64,000 bases of DNA from Streptomyces sp. NRRL B-24085 (GCF_001282115.1 NZ_LJBR01000064.1:1-64000), one strand, 5' to 3'; positions 9,492 to 18,579 are shown, numbered from the stretch's first letter. Program-made: numbers and translations. Notes: generated by a model from the sequence alone, not told the origin.

Positions 9492-10346
9492 ATGACGACC
9501 CTCACGGCTGTCCCCGGCCGCCTCGACGCGGGCCCCGGCACGATCGGCAAGGTGCGCCAGGTGATCGGCGACACCCTGGTGCTTGCCCGCCGCAACCTCG
9601 CCCGGACGCTCAGCGAACCCGAGTCCCTGATCGACGTGACACTGACCCCGGTGGTGTTCACCCTGCTCTTCGCCTACGTCGTGGGCGGTGCCATCGCGCT
9701 GCCCCACGGGGTGAGCTACCACGACTACCTGATCCCGGGCATGTTCGCGATGACCATGGCCTCGGCGTCGACCGGCACCGCGACCGCGGTCAACCACGAC
9801 ATGTCCAACGGGATCATCGACCGGTTCCGCTCCCTGCCGATGTCCCGGGCCGGTGTGCTGGCGGGGCAGAGCCTCGCGGACCTGCTGACCACGATCATCG
9901 CCGTGATCGTCCTGGCCGCGACCGGTCTCGCCATCGGCTGGCGCATCCACACCGACGTCGGGCACGCCGTGGAGGGTTTCGCGCTGATTCTGCTCTTCGC
10001 CTACGCCCTCAACTGGGGGATGGCCTGCCTCGGCATGGTCTTCCGCAGCGCGGAGGGCGTCCAGCAGTTCGGGGTGCTGATGATGCTCGGGCTGACCTTC
10101 GTGTCGAGCGCCTTCGTCCCCACCTCGGGCATGCCGGCGTGGCTGCGCGAGGTGGCGAACTGGAATCCGCTGAGCTCGCTCTCGGCCGCCATCAGGGATC
10201 TCTTCGGCAATCCGAATCCCGCGAGCAGCGTGCACGCCTGGCCGCTCCAGCACCCGGTGCTCGCGACCACCGTCTACTCGGTCGGAATGATCGTCGTCTT
10301 CGCTCCGCTGGCCGTTCGCCTCTACCGTACCCGCACCGGCAAGTAG
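9492..10346 (+). CDS. ABC exporter membrane protein (DrrB-like)
   Basis: A 284-residue ABC-2 type permease with about six hydrophobic segments, and with the DrrB-like LARRNLARTLSEPESLIDVTLTPVVF N-terminal region. It forms the transmembrane half of the exporter with the preceding ATPase. The two genes are co-oriented and 33 bp apart, and a hairpin follows the stop codon. Confidence 0.93.
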   Translation: MTTLTAVPGRLDAGPGTIGKVRQVIGDTLVLARRNLARTLSEPESLIDVTLTPVVFTLLFAYVVGGAIALPHGVSYHDYLIPGMFAMTMASASTGTATAVNHDMSNGIIDRFRSLPMSRAGVLAGQSLADLLTTIIAVIVLAATGLAIGWRIHTDVGHAVEGFALILLFAYALNWGMACLGMVFRSAEGVQQFGVLMMLGLTFVSSAFVPTSGMPAWLREVANWNPLSSLSAAIRDLFGNPNPASSVHAWPLQHPVLATTVYSVGMIVVFAPLAVRLYRTRTGK

Positions 10347-10367
10347 CAAATTCTGTACGTTTCAGGC

Positions 10368-10387
10368 CCCCACATTGCTGTGGGGGT
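10368..10387 (+). terminator. Hairpin after ABC exporter operon
   Basis: CCCCCACA-TTGC-TGTGGGGG: a perfect 8-bp stem with a 4-nt loop, 21 bp after the exporter stop codon. Confidence 0.75.
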
Positions 10388-10616
10388 CTGCGACGCATTC
10401 TCGGACAGTGTGCATGGCAAGTGCGGAGCGTTGAATTCCGCACCATCAATGACCGTTCCAATCTTTTACTATTACTGAATCTTTACCTGATTGCTGCCCT
10501 GGTTGAGATACAGTGCAGCGAAGGAATGCACTGGAAGTCTTCTCGCGTTGATGCTCTGTTCCATTGGCCCAGCGTGCTGTCGTGGTTCACATCGCACTAA
10601 ACGGGGGGTTCGACGG

Positions 10617-11273
10617 ATGGTGTCGAGACAGATCAAGATCCTTCTTGTTGATCACCAGACGCTTCTCAGGGAGTCCCTGGGATCGATGCTGGGCGCGGAG
10701 CGGGATCTGGCCGTCGTCGGCTGCGCGGTCGGAGGCGCGGAGGCGGTCGATCTGGCGGTCACGGTCCAGCCTGATGTCGTCATCGTCGACGCCGACCGGC
10801 CGGAGGGTGTCATGGAGACCTTCATGCAGCTCCGGGTGGCCGTCCGCGACTCCCGGTTTCTGGTGCTGAGTTCGCACGACCAGCCGGCCCTGCTCCAGGA
10901 ACTGCTCGCGCTGGGCATCAGCGGCTATCTGACGAAAAGCGTGACGGTCCTCGAGCTGGTCACAGCCATCCGGACCGTGGCGGCACGTGACGGCCGGGTG
11001 GTGCTCTCGGTGGCCCGCGCCAGTATCGAGCGCATTAGCCGCCCGGATGATGAAAGCGCCCTCTCCCGCCGGGAGAAGGAAATCCTGACGCGAATAGCGG
11101 ACGGATTGAGCAACGGGCAGATAGCCCGGCGGCTTTCCATTTCGGAGGGGACTGTGAAACGGCATGTGCACAGTATTTTCGTGAAACTCGGAGCTGTTTC
11201 CCGAATTGATGCCGTCAATAAGTACTCCGCTTTGCGTGCGGGCTGGGTGGCCGCGTACGAGTCGGTTTCCTGA
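10617..11273 (+). CDS. NarL/LuxR-type response regulator, atypical receiver
   Basis: A 218-residue protein with an N-terminal receiver domain and a C-terminal LuxR helix-turn-helix (LSRREKEILTRIADGLSNGQIARRL). The phosphoacceptor candidate Asp58 (VIVDADRP) and a Lys in GYLTKS are present. The acidic pair that normally binds Mg2+ reads Asp12-His13 (LLVDHQ) rather than Asp-Asp, so phosphorylation may be weakened or absent. No sensor kinase gene is adjacent. The ATG at 10617 follows GGGGGG with 8-nt spacing. The 270-bp AT-rich upstream region suggests its own promoter. It is probably a pathway-specific regulator; its targets are unknown. Confidence 0.88.
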   Translation: MVSRQIKILLVDHQTLLRESLGSMLGAERDLAVVGCAVGGAEAVDLAVTVQPDVVIVDADRPEGVMETFMQLRVAVRDSRFLVLSSHDQPALLQELLALGISGYLTKSVTVLELVTAIRTVAARDGRVVLSVARASIERISRPDDESALSRREKEILTRIADGLSNGQIARRLSISEGTVKRHVHSIFVKLGAVSRIDAVNKYSALRAGWVAAYESVS

Positions 11274-11284
11274 TCCGATGTCCG

Positions 11285-11330
11285 GCATGCCGAAAGGGAC
11301 GGTCCGCGGGGACCGTCCCTTTCGGCATGC
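11285..11330. terminator. Bidirectional hairpin terminator
   Basis: A perfect 21-bp stem (11285-11305 with 11310-11330) and 4-nt loop between the convergent response regulator and MMPL genes. Confidence 0.9.
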
Positions 11331-11340
11331 GACGCCCGGT

Positions 11341-13635
11341 TCAGGTCCTGGCGTGCTCGGGTGCCTCGTCGTCCCGCTGGTGCGTCACGACCGGTCGTTC
11401 CGGTGCCGCGAGGTCACCGCCCTCCAGGTCGGGCAGCCTGTTCAGCAGGGCCGGGACGTGCCAGTTGCGCTCGCCGAGCAGGAGCATCGCCGCCGGCAGC
11501 AGCATGCCCCGGATCACGGTGGCGTCGATGAGGACGGCGATGGCGAGCCCGAGACCCATCTGCTTCATCCCCTGGAGCGACAGGGTGCCGAAGATCGCGA
11601 AGACGCCGACCATGATGACCGCGGCGCTGGTGACGACGCCGGCCGTGGTCGCGATCCCGTGCGCGATGGCGTCCCGCGTGCTCATGCCGCGCAGCCGTGC
11701 CTCACGGATCCGCGACACCACGAACACGTGGTAGTCCATGCTCAGCCCGAACAGGATGACGAAGAGGAACAGGGGCAGCCAGGACTCGATGGCCCCCACG
11801 CCGTGCGCACCGATGAGCGAGGCGCCCCAGCCCTTCTGGAAGACCGCGGTGAGGATGCCGTAGGCGGCGCCCACGGACAGCAGGTTGAGCACGGTGGAGG
11901 TGAGGGCGATCAGCGGCGACCGGAAGGACAGCAGCATCAGCAGGAACGCGAAGGCGATGACGAACGCGAACACCGGGGCCACGCTGGAGCCCAGCTTGTC
12001 GGCGAAGTCCTTGGAGGCGGCGACGGATCCGCCGATCGGTGCCTTTACGCCCTCGACCCTGCCGAGCGTCTGCGGCCGCACCTGCTCGCGCAGGACCTCG
12101 AGGCTCTTCTCGCTCCTGGCCCGCGAGTCGCCGCCGGTCAGCGGCACCTCGATGACCGCGAGGTTCTGCTTCTCGTGCACGCTCACCTGGACCGGGCCGC
12201 CGGAGGCGCCGGAGCTGACGGCACGTTCCCGGAACGCGGCGATGGCGGCGGTCACCCGGGCCCCGGTGATGTCCTCGGCGGTCACCACGACCTCGGCGGG
12301 CTCGGGACCGCCCGGGAAGGTCGTGCTGATGTCCTCGTAGGCGCGGACCATGGCCACGTCGCCGAGTTCCTGCTTGAGGGTGAGATCCGCCGGATGCAGG
12401 GCCGTGGCCGGGACGGCGAGGGCGATCAGCGCGCCGGCGCCGACCAGCAGGGACAGCTTGGGGCGGCGCAGCACGGTGCCGAGGACGGCGCGCCAGACGC
12501 GGCTCTCGGCGTCCGGGGCCTGCCGGGCCGGCCTGCGCCAGGGCAGCCGTCCCTTCTCCACCCGCTCGCCGAGCAGGGACAGCACGGCCGGCAGGACGGT
12601 CACCGAGCCGATCATGGCCACGGCGACCACCAGCAGGGTCGCCAGACCCATGCCCTCGAACTCGGTCATGCCGGTGAGGAACATGCCGGCCATCGCGACG
12701 ATCACCGTGCTGCCGGAGACGAGGACGGCCCGGCCCGAGGTGGCGGACGCGATGTTCAGCGCCGTCCGGGCGTCCCTGCCGCGGGCCCGTTCCTCGCGTT
12801 CGCGGCGCAGGTAGAAGAGGCAGTAGTCGACGCCGACGGCCATGCCGACCAGGAGCATCACGATGCCGGAGCTGTCGCTCATGGGCACCGCGTGACTGGC
12901 CAGCGCCACCAGGCCGGTGGTGGCCACGACGGCGGTCAGCGAGAGGATCACCGGCAGTACGGCCGCGACGAGGGCGCCGAAGGCGATGAAGAGGATGCCG
13001 ATGGCGAGCGGCACCACCGAGTACTCGGCCTGGGCGAAGTCGTCGCTGAACGCGTCCCCGATGGTCTTGTCCGCGCTCGCGGCGCCGAACTCCTCGACCT
13101 TCATGTCCTTGTGACGGTCCGCCACCTGCTCGACGGCGGTGAGGACCGGGCCCACCCGGTCACCCGCGGTGGCCGGGTCCCCCGTGACGGCGAACTGCAC
13201 CAGGGCGGCGTGGCCGTCCCCGGAGACGGCCTCGGTGTCGTAGGGCGAGCGGATGTCGGTGACCTGTCCGGTGGCGCGGACCGAGGTGATCACGTCGTCG
13301 ACCGTGTCACGGGCGGCCCGGTCCGTCACCGCGCCCGACGACCGGACGAGCACGGACTCCAGCGCGGGGTCCTGGACGCCCTTGTCGTGCAGGGTCCTGA
13401 TGACCTGTCCGGCCTCGCCGGGCACGGTGTCGTGGTCCGCCGCGTCGATCTGGCCCACGACGCCTCCGAGGACCACGGAGACGACCGCGAAGAGCAGCCA
13501 GGCGGCCACGGCCGCCCAGCGGTGCTCGGCGCTCCAGCTGCCCATGCGGCCGGCGAGACCGCGCGGCCTGAAGACCGGCTCCGTAGTGCTGGGGCCGGGT
13601 GGTCGGGTCCGGCTCTTTCCGTGTGCTCGCGCCAC
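11341..13635 (-). CDS. MMPL-family RND-type transporter
   Basis: A 764-residue transporter with two repeats, each having one transmembrane helix, a large extracytoplasmic loop and a cluster of about five helices. The proton-relay motifs GVDYCLF and SMDYHVF mark it as MMPL. In actinomycete polyketide clusters such proteins export the product or intermediates. The GTG start at 13635 follows AAGGGGG. Its promoter carries the same TetR operator as the DrrAB exporter, so the two are likely co-induced. It lies just downstream of the AT gene but has its own promoter. Confidence 0.92.
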   Translation of the reverse strand: MARAHGKSRTRPPGPSTTEPVFRPRGLAGRMGSWSAEHRWAAVAAWLLFAVVSVVLGGVVGQIDAADHDTVPGEAGQVIRTLHDKGVQDPALESVLVRSSGAVTDRAARDTVDDVITSVRATGQVTDIRSPYDTEAVSGDGHAALVQFAVTGDPATAGDRVGPVLTAVEQVADRHKDMKVEEFGAASADKTIGDAFSDDFAQAEYSVVPLAIGILFIAFGALVAAVLPVILSLTAVVATTGLVALASHAVPMSDSSGIVMLLVGMAVGVDYCLFYLRREREERARGRDARTALNIASATSGRAVLVSGSTVIVAMAGMFLTGMTEFEGMGLATLLVVAVAMIGSVTVLPAVLSLLGERVEKGRLPWRRPARQAPDAESRVWRAVLGTVLRRPKLSLLVGAGALIALAVPATALHPADLTLKQELGDVAMVRAYEDISTTFPGGPEPAEVVVTAEDITGARVTAAIAAFRERAVSSGASGGPVQVSVHEKQNLAVIEVPLTGGDSRARSEKSLEVLREQVRPQTLGRVEGVKAPIGGSVAASKDFADKLGSSVAPVFAFVIAFAFLLMLLSFRSPLIALTSTVLNLLSVGAAYGILTAVFQKGWGASLIGAHGVGAIESWLPLFLFVILFGLSMDYHVFVVSRIREARLRGMSTRDAIAHGIATTAGVVTSAAVIMVGVFAIFGTLSLQGMKQMGLGLAIAVLIDATVIRGMLLPAAMLLLGERNWHVPALLNRLPDLEGGDLAAPERPVVTHQRDDEAPEHART

Positions 13636-13727
13636 GGGTCAGCCCCCTTCGAGTGGTTCGGGAAGGTCAGGAAAACGGAAGGTGTGCGGGCCGGCCGGGC
13701 CGTGACTGTCTCATCGACAAGTCCTTG

Positions 13728-13765
13728 CTTGCCAAACGGTAAGGCAGTAACTGTACGATCGTCAA
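13728..13765 (-). promoter_or_regulatory. MMPL promoter with the same TetR operator
   Basis: On the minus strand, TTGACG (13765-13760) and TACCGT (13741-13736) are 18 bp apart. The operator 13728-13743 (CTTGCCAAACGGTAAG on the plus strand) is the exact reverse complement of 8291-8306. The -35 overlaps the stop codon of the upstream AT gene. Confidence 0.75.
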
Positions 13766-14787
13766 GTGGAGAGTCGGGTCAGGGCAGTTCGGAGAAAGGC
13801 CAGGTCCCCGCCCGGCCGAGGCGGCAGCAGCGGCACCACCCGGCTGCGCCGCGAACGCACCTGGGGATGGCGGCGGGCCAGCATCGACAACCCCTGTCCC
13901 GGTCCCGTCTCCACGAGGGTGAAGTCGCCGTACCGCAGCAGGTTGTCCAGCGCGGGCCAGAACAGCACCGGCTCGGCGAGCTGCTGGGCCCAGAAGCCGG
14001 CGTCCGCCGCCTCGTGCGGGCGCACCGGCCGCCCCGTCCGGGTCGACCACACGCGGATCTGCGGCGAGTTGAGCGACACCCCGCTGAACGCCGCCTGGAA
14101 CACGTCGGCGGCGCCCGCCACCGCCGGGCAGTGGAACGCCTGCCGCGCGGGCACCCGGCGCGCCGCCAACCGGGCCGCGCGCAGGGTCTCCTCGACCTCG
14201 GTGAGGTGGGGCTCCAGCCCGCTCAACACCGTCTGCGCGGGCGCGTTGACCGCACCGACGGCCACCGCGCCCGGGATGCCGCCCGGGCCGCCCGGCAGCA
14301 GATGCGCGAGCTCCTCGGGACGCGCCGCCACGGCCAGCATGCCCCCGGGCCCGACGCCGGCCATCGCGGCGGACCTGGCCGACATCAGCCAGGCCGCGTC
14401 GGCCAGGTCGAACACCCCGGCCAGCGCGGCCGCCGCCAGCTCTCCGACGCTGTGCCCGAGCAACACCGCGGGCCGGACGCCGTGGGCGAGCAGGGTGCGC
14501 CCGAGGGCGTAGCCGACGGCGAACAGCAACGGCTGGGCGCGGCAGGCGTCGTCGAGCGGAACGCGCGGGCACGCGCTCAGCCAGTCCTCACGCAGCTCAG
14601 CGCCTTCCCGCCCGAGCAGGGTGAAGAACTCGTCCATCACGGCCGTGAACACCGGCTCGGGTCCGTAGAGTTCGGTGGCCATGTCCGGCTGCTGGGCTCC
14701 CTGACCCGGTAACAGCAGGGCGACGGGGCCCGTGGGGGAGGCGAGGGCGGCCAGGGCGGAGGTGTCGGTGGCGGGGACGGACGGCAT
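13762..14787 (-). CDS. Discrete malonyl-CoA:ACP acyltransferase
   Basis: A 341-residue acyltransferase with the N-terminal LLPGQGAQ motif, nucleophile Ser113 in GHSVGE, and an AFH segment at the position that signals malonyl selection. Stand-alone ATs in type II clusters either load malonyl units or edit the starter by hydrolysing mis-primed acyl-ACP (ZhuC/OxyP type). No KSIII gene is in the window, so which role applies is open. The ATG at 14787 follows GGAGGACC. It is the last gene of the leftward NTF2-like, ligase, O-methyltransferase, AT series. Confidence 0.9.
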   Translation of the reverse strand: MPSVPATDTSALAALASPTGPVALLLPGQGAQQPDMATELYGPEPVFTAVMDEFFTLLGREGAELREDWLSACPRVPLDDACRAQPLLFAVGYALGRTLLAHGVRPAVLLGHSVGELAAAALAGVFDLADAAWLMSARSAAMAGVGPGGMLAVAARPEELAHLLPGGPGGIPGAVAVGAVNAPAQTVLSGLEPHLTEVEETLRAARLAARRVPARQAFHCPAVAGAADVFQAAFSGVSLNSPQIRVWSTRTGRPVRPHEAADAGFWAQQLAEPVLFWPALDNLLRYGDFTLVETGPGQGLSMLARRHPQVRSRRSRVVPLLPPRPGGDLAFLRTALTRLST

Positions 14788-14943
14788 GGTGGTCCTCCGG
14801 TCGAAGAAGTCGTACGGGGACGAGCGCCGCACCGAAGCGCGCGGTCGTCCCCGGGCATGCCTCACGGCCGGCACGGAGGTCCGCGCCGGCGGTGAGGAGC
14901 CAGATGTGGGAAGAGGGGAGGGGAGCGCGGGCGCGGCCCTCGG

Positions 14944-15972
14944 TCAGACCACGGTGCTCTCGAAGAGGTGCAGGTACGAGTTGACCGGGCGGATGTCCCC
15001 GACCCGCAGCCCGGCCTGCTCCATCAGGGCCGCGAGCCCCTGTCGGGTGTGCTTCTTGCCGCCCACGTTCAGCAGGAGCAGCAGGTCCATCGCGGTGGTG
15101 AACCTCAGCTCGGGACTGCCGTCCACCAGGTTCTCGATCACGAGGACCCGGGCTCCCGGGCGGGCCGCGGCCACCGCGTTGCGCAGCGCCGTGACCGTGC
15201 TCCGGTCGTCCCACTCCAGGATGTTCTTGAAGATGTAGACATCCGCCTGGACCGGGATCTCCCGCAGGCAGTCGCCGGGCAGCAGCGTGGCCCGCGACGC
15301 CAGCGAACCGCCCTCGCCCAGGCGCGGGTCGGGGTTGGCGACCACGCCCGGCAGGTCGAGCAGGGTGCCGTGCAGTGCGGGGTTCTCCTCCAGCAGGGTC
15401 GCCAGCACCAGCCCCTGCCCGCCCGCGATGTCGGCCACGGTCCGCACACCGGACAGGTCGAGCTGCTCGGCGACGGCACGGGCGGAGAGCTGACTGGACT
15501 GCGTCATCGCCTTGTCGAACACCTCGGCCGAGTGCGGCGCCCGGGCGTGCAGATACGTGAAGAAGTCCTCCCCGTGCAGGGAGGGGAACACGCCCTTGCC
15601 GGTGCGGACGGCCTCGTCCAGATGGGCCCACAGTTCCCAGGTCCACGGCTCGGTGGCCCACAGGACGTTGTACTTGATGCTGTGCCGGGCGTCCTCGCGC
15701 AGCAGCCTGGACTCGGCCGTGTGCACATAGGCGCCCTCACCGGTCTCGGCGAAGACGCCGTACGTCGTCAGCGAACGCAGCAGGCGGACCAGCGCCTCCT
15801 CGTCCGCGCCCACGGCCTGGGCCAGATCGGCGGCGGTGGCCGGCTCGTCGCCGAGTGCCTCCGGCAGCCCGAGCAGGGCCGCGGCCCGGACCGAGGCGGC
15901 GCAGGCGGCGCTGTGCGCCAGCTCCCGCAGCCTCATGACCGGTCCCGGTACGGCGGTTGTCGCGTCGGTCAT
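14944..15972 (-). CDS. SAM-dependent O-methyltransferase
   Basis: A 342-residue class I methyltransferase of the plant-type O-methyltransferase family (TcmO/DauK-like). It has an N-terminal dimerisation/winged-helix region (about residues 15-110) and then the SAM-binding motif VADIAGGQGLVLA. It probably methylates a phenolic or carboxyl oxygen of the polyketide. The ATG at 15972 follows GGAGGGAAGGG. It is one of two such O-methyltransferases here, the other being at 26004-27035. Confidence 0.9.
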   Translation of the reverse strand: MTDATTAVPGPVMRLRELAHSAACAASVRAAALLGLPEALGDEPATAADLAQAVGADEEALVRLLRSLTTYGVFAETGEGAYVHTAESRLLREDARHSIKYNVLWATEPWTWELWAHLDEAVRTGKGVFPSLHGEDFFTYLHARAPHSAEVFDKAMTQSSQLSARAVAEQLDLSGVRTVADIAGGQGLVLATLLEENPALHGTLLDLPGVVANPDPRLGEGGSLASRATLLPGDCLREIPVQADVYIFKNILEWDDRSTVTALRNAVAAARPGARVLVIENLVDGSPELRFTTAMDLLLLLNVGGKKHTRQGLAALMEQAGLRVGDIRPVNSYLHLFESTVV

Positions 15973-16056
15973 CACGAATTCCCTTCCCTCCAAGGATGCG
16001 CACGGGAACGCGGGCCGGCCGGCGACGGGGGGCGCCGGCCGGCCCGCAGACGCGGC

Positions 16057-16359
16057 TCATGCGCCCGCGTCGGCCTGCCGCTCGGTCACCAGCCGGTACG
16101 GGCCGGCCTCCGCCCGGGCGAGCTTCATGATCTCCATCACCGGGCCGCGGAAGCCGTCGCCGGAGACCGCCTGCTGGTGGGCCGCGCCGTCCGTCCACTC
16201 CGCGGTCTCCACGTACACCTGCGGGTCCTGCACCGACCGGTACAGCCGGTACGCGCGGAAGCCGGGCTGCTCCGCCATGTAGTCGGTGATCTTCCCCAGC
16301 AGGCGTTCGAACTCCTCGGTGTCGCCGGACACGGTGAAACGGTTGACGAAGTGGTGCAT
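16057..16359 (-). CDS. ABM-family monooxygenase domain (possible separate product)
   Basis: This is the C-terminal 100 residues of the preceding frame, beginning MHHFVNRFTV. They match a complete small antibiotic-biosynthesis monooxygenase of the ActVA-ORF6/TcmH type, a dimeric ferredoxin-like fold that oxidises anthrones to quinones without cofactors. The internal ATG at 16359 is preceded by AAGGAG 9 nt upstream, so independent translation is plausible. The natural role would be quinone formation on the aromatic product. Confidence 0.7.
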   Translation of the reverse strand: MHHFVNRFTVSGDTEEFERLLGKITDYMAEQPGFRAYRLYRSVQDPQVYVETAEWTDGAAHQQAVSGDGFRGPVMEIMKLARAEAGPYRLVTERQADAGA

Positions 16360-17988
16360 GACGGTGGACTCCTTCGGATGGGAGGGGTTTTCCTGTGCGG
16401 TCGCAAGGCGCGCGCGCAACTCCTGGCGGAGCACCTTGCCGGTGGGCGAACGGGGGATGCGGTCGGTCGCCTCGATGTGCTCCAGCCGTTCGTAGTACGG
16501 CAGTCCGGCGTTGACCTCGGCGGCCACGGCGGCCGGGTCGACGGTGCCCGCGCCCTCGGCGAGCACCACGAAGGCGTGCGCCACGGCACCGCTGAACTCG
16601 TGCGGCCGGTCGATCACGGCGCAGTCGGCGACGGCGGGATGGCGCAGCAGCACCCGTTCGACCTCCGTCGGCGACACCAGCCAGTTGTCCCGTTTGAAGA
16701 CGTCCTTGAGCCGGTCGACGACGTACAGGTATCCGTCGGCGTCCATCAGCCCGATGTCCCCGGTGGAGAACCAGCCGTCCGCGTCGGTGTCGTACGACAG
16801 GTCCCGGCCGAGGTAGCCCTTCATGAGCTGGGGCCCGCGGACCTGGATCTCGCCCCGCTCGCCCACCGGCCGCACCTTCCGCGAGTCGACCTCGACGATC
16901 CGGCACTCGGTGCCCGCCACCGGCCGCCCGGACGAACCGGCGCGCGGCGCGACCAGGCTGTCGAAGTGCGTGGAGGGGGAGGTCTCCTGAAGGCCGTAGC
17001 CCTGCACCACCGGTACGCCGAAGTGCTGGCCGAGCGTGCCGGCCGCGGGCCGCGCCAGGGTCGAGCCGCCGGAGAGGACCGCCCGCAGCGACGGGCACTC
17101 CAGCTCGGGCAGCCGCGGGTGCACGGCCAGCCGGGACAGCCGGACCGGCAGGCTGTAGAAGTGCGTGGCGCGCACCCGGTTCGCCGCGTCCATCGCGTCC
17201 GCGGGGTCGGGCTCGGTGCACAGCACGAGGGTCCCGGCCACCGCGACCGTGACGGTCAGGTGCATCAGATGGAACGTCGGAAGGTAGTCGAAGACCACCG
17301 CGTCCGGGTCCAGACCGTGCGCCCGCGCCGACTGCGCCGCGTTGACCACCAGATTGCGGTGGCTGAGCAGCACGGCCTTCGGCGCTCCCGTGGTGCCGCT
17401 GGTGAACTGCACACAGGCGACGGCCTCGGGGTCGTCGTCCAGCACCGGCGGCCGCTCCCGCGGCCCGCCGTCGGGCAGTTCGTCCAGCACCGGTACCCCC
17501 TCGGGCACCCCGGCCGGGCCCGCGTCCCGGTGCGTCAGCACGACGTGCCGCAGCTCCGGCAGCCGGCCGCGGACGCCGTCCAGACGCTCATGGAGCTCCG
17601 GGGGCGCCAGCACCGCCTTCGCCGCGCTGATGCCCAGGACATGGGCCAGCCCCTCCTCCCGGAGCAACGGGTTGACCAGGGCCGGGACGTTGCCGGAGCG
17701 GAGAATGCCGAAGAAGGCCGGGGCAAAGTGCCGGTCCAGCGTCGTGGTGAGGGCCACCACGGCGTTCGAACCGCCCAGCAGCGCGCGCAGACCGGCGGCG
17801 TACCGGTCGGCCAGCGCCGACAGCCCGGCGTAGTCGATCGTCCCCTCGGCGGTGCGCACGGCGGTGCGGTGCGGCGCCGAGGCCGCGGCCCGGCGCAGCA
17901 GGTCGTCGATCCGGGGCCCGCCCAGCAGATCCGCCAGCGAACCGAGCGGTGCCCCGGCCGCCACCCCCTCGTGCACCGCGCCCGGCAT
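16057..17988 (-). CDS. Acyl-AMP ligase read in frame into an ABM oxygenase domain
   Basis: This single open frame of 643 codons starts as an adenylate-forming acyl-CoA ligase (about residues 1-540) and ends as an antibiotic-biosynthesis-monooxygenase domain (about 544-643), with no stop codon between. Ligase motifs are FTSGTTGAPKAVLLSH, GYGLQETSPS, GWFSTGDIG and the catalytic Lys in PRSPTGKVLR. Ligases in type II clusters activate a starter acid or act late. The ATG at 17988 shares one base with the upstream NTF2-like stop (TGATG). An internal ATG with a good ribosome binding site could also yield the ABM domain alone. Either a true fusion or a lost stop codon is possible. Confidence 0.88.
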   Translation of the reverse strand: MPGAVHEGVAAGAPLGSLADLLGGPRIDDLLRRAAASAPHRTAVRTAEGTIDYAGLSALADRYAAGLRALLGGSNAVVALTTTLDRHFAPAFFGILRSGNVPALVNPLLREEGLAHVLGISAAKAVLAPPELHERLDGVRGRLPELRHVVLTHRDAGPAGVPEGVPVLDELPDGGPRERPPVLDDDPEAVACVQFTSGTTGAPKAVLLSHRNLVVNAAQSARAHGLDPDAVVFDYLPTFHLMHLTVTVAVAGTLVLCTEPDPADAMDAANRVRATHFYSLPVRLSRLAVHPRLPELECPSLRAVLSGGSTLARPAAGTLGQHFGVPVVQGYGLQETSPSTHFDSLVAPRAGSSGRPVAGTECRIVEVDSRKVRPVGERGEIQVRGPQLMKGYLGRDLSYDTDADGWFSTGDIGLMDADGYLYVVDRLKDVFKRDNWLVSPTEVERVLLRHPAVADCAVIDRPHEFSGAVAHAFVVLAEGAGTVDPAAVAAEVNAGLPYYERLEHIEATDRIPRSPTGKVLRQELRARLATAQENPSHPKESTVMHHFVNRFTVSGDTEEFERLLGKITDYMAEQPGFRAYRLYRSVQDPQVYVETAEWTDGAAHQQAVSGDGFRGPVMEIMKLARAEAGPYRLVTERQADAGA

Positions 17989-18440
17989 CACGAGCGCGGA
18001 AGGTCGTCGCGGTACACCTGCCGGCGCCGTACCAGGAGCCGCTCGCCCTCGCGCACCAGCAGGTCCTCGCAGGAGCAACTGAGCTCCAGCTCGGCCCTGC
18101 CGCCCTGCGGGGTGGCGAGCACCTGCGCGTACGTCAGGGCCGTCACCGTGCCGTCGGCGTTGCGGGAGACCTCCAGCATGCCCAGCCAGTGACGGCGCCG
18201 GACACCCTGCTCCGCGAGCCGGCGGGTGGCCTCGGCCGCACCCTGGCGGATGGCGGCGCGGCCCTCCTGGGGCCGGGGGTGGGCGTTGGCGCGGAACACC
18301 CCGTCCTCGGTGAAGGTCTCGGCCCACTCGGCGACGTTCCCCTCGTCGAGGCTGCGCATCTGCCGGGCGTAGAAGTGCAGGACCTCCTGGTACAGCGCGG
18401 TGTCGTGGGCGCTGTTCGCGGGCGGTGCCGACAACGGCAT
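17988..18440 (-). CDS. NTF2/SnoaL-like protein
   Basis: A 150-residue protein of the NTF2-like superfamily. Its sequence (HFYARQMRSLDEGNVAEWAETFTEDGVF) fits the SnoaL-like group that includes polyketide cyclases, hydroxylases and dioxygenase beta-subunit-like proteins. In type II clusters such proteins assist ring closure or hydroxylation; the exact reaction is not predictable. The ATG at 18440 follows AAAGGGGG. Its stop overlaps the ligase start by one base, so the two are coupled. Confidence 0.8.
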   Translation of the reverse strand: MPLSAPPANSAHDTALYQEVLHFYARQMRSLDEGNVAEWAETFTEDGVFRANAHPRPQEGRAAIRQGAAEATRRLAEQGVRRRHWLGMLEVSRNADGTVTALTYAQVLATPQGGRAELELSCSCEDLLVREGERLLVRRRQVYRDDLPRS

Positions 18441-18550
18441 GACGGTCCCCCTTTCGGTCACGGTGACGTGGTGTGCAGCAGACGCTCGCACCGGCGCCTC
18501 GAGAACCGCTGGAGATCTCCTCACCGGTCCGTCCACCCGCCCCGCAACGG

Positions 18551-18579
18551 TTCGAGGCATCCTCGGCCGCCCCTCGAAC
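18551..18579. promoter_or_regulatory. Candidate SARP repeats upstream of the ketoreductase
   Basis: Three heptamers at an exact 11-bp pitch: TTCGAGG (18551), CTCGGCC (18562), CTCGAAC (18573). They lie between the divergent NTF2-like and ketoreductase genes. The outer two are inverted copies, so either direction could be served. Confidence 0.45.

Noticed and set aside
8394..10349. Long minus-strand frame opposite the ABC exporter
   Set aside because: It is antisense to two clear ABC genes and its composition (Gly/His/Arg/Glu-rich) has no domain.
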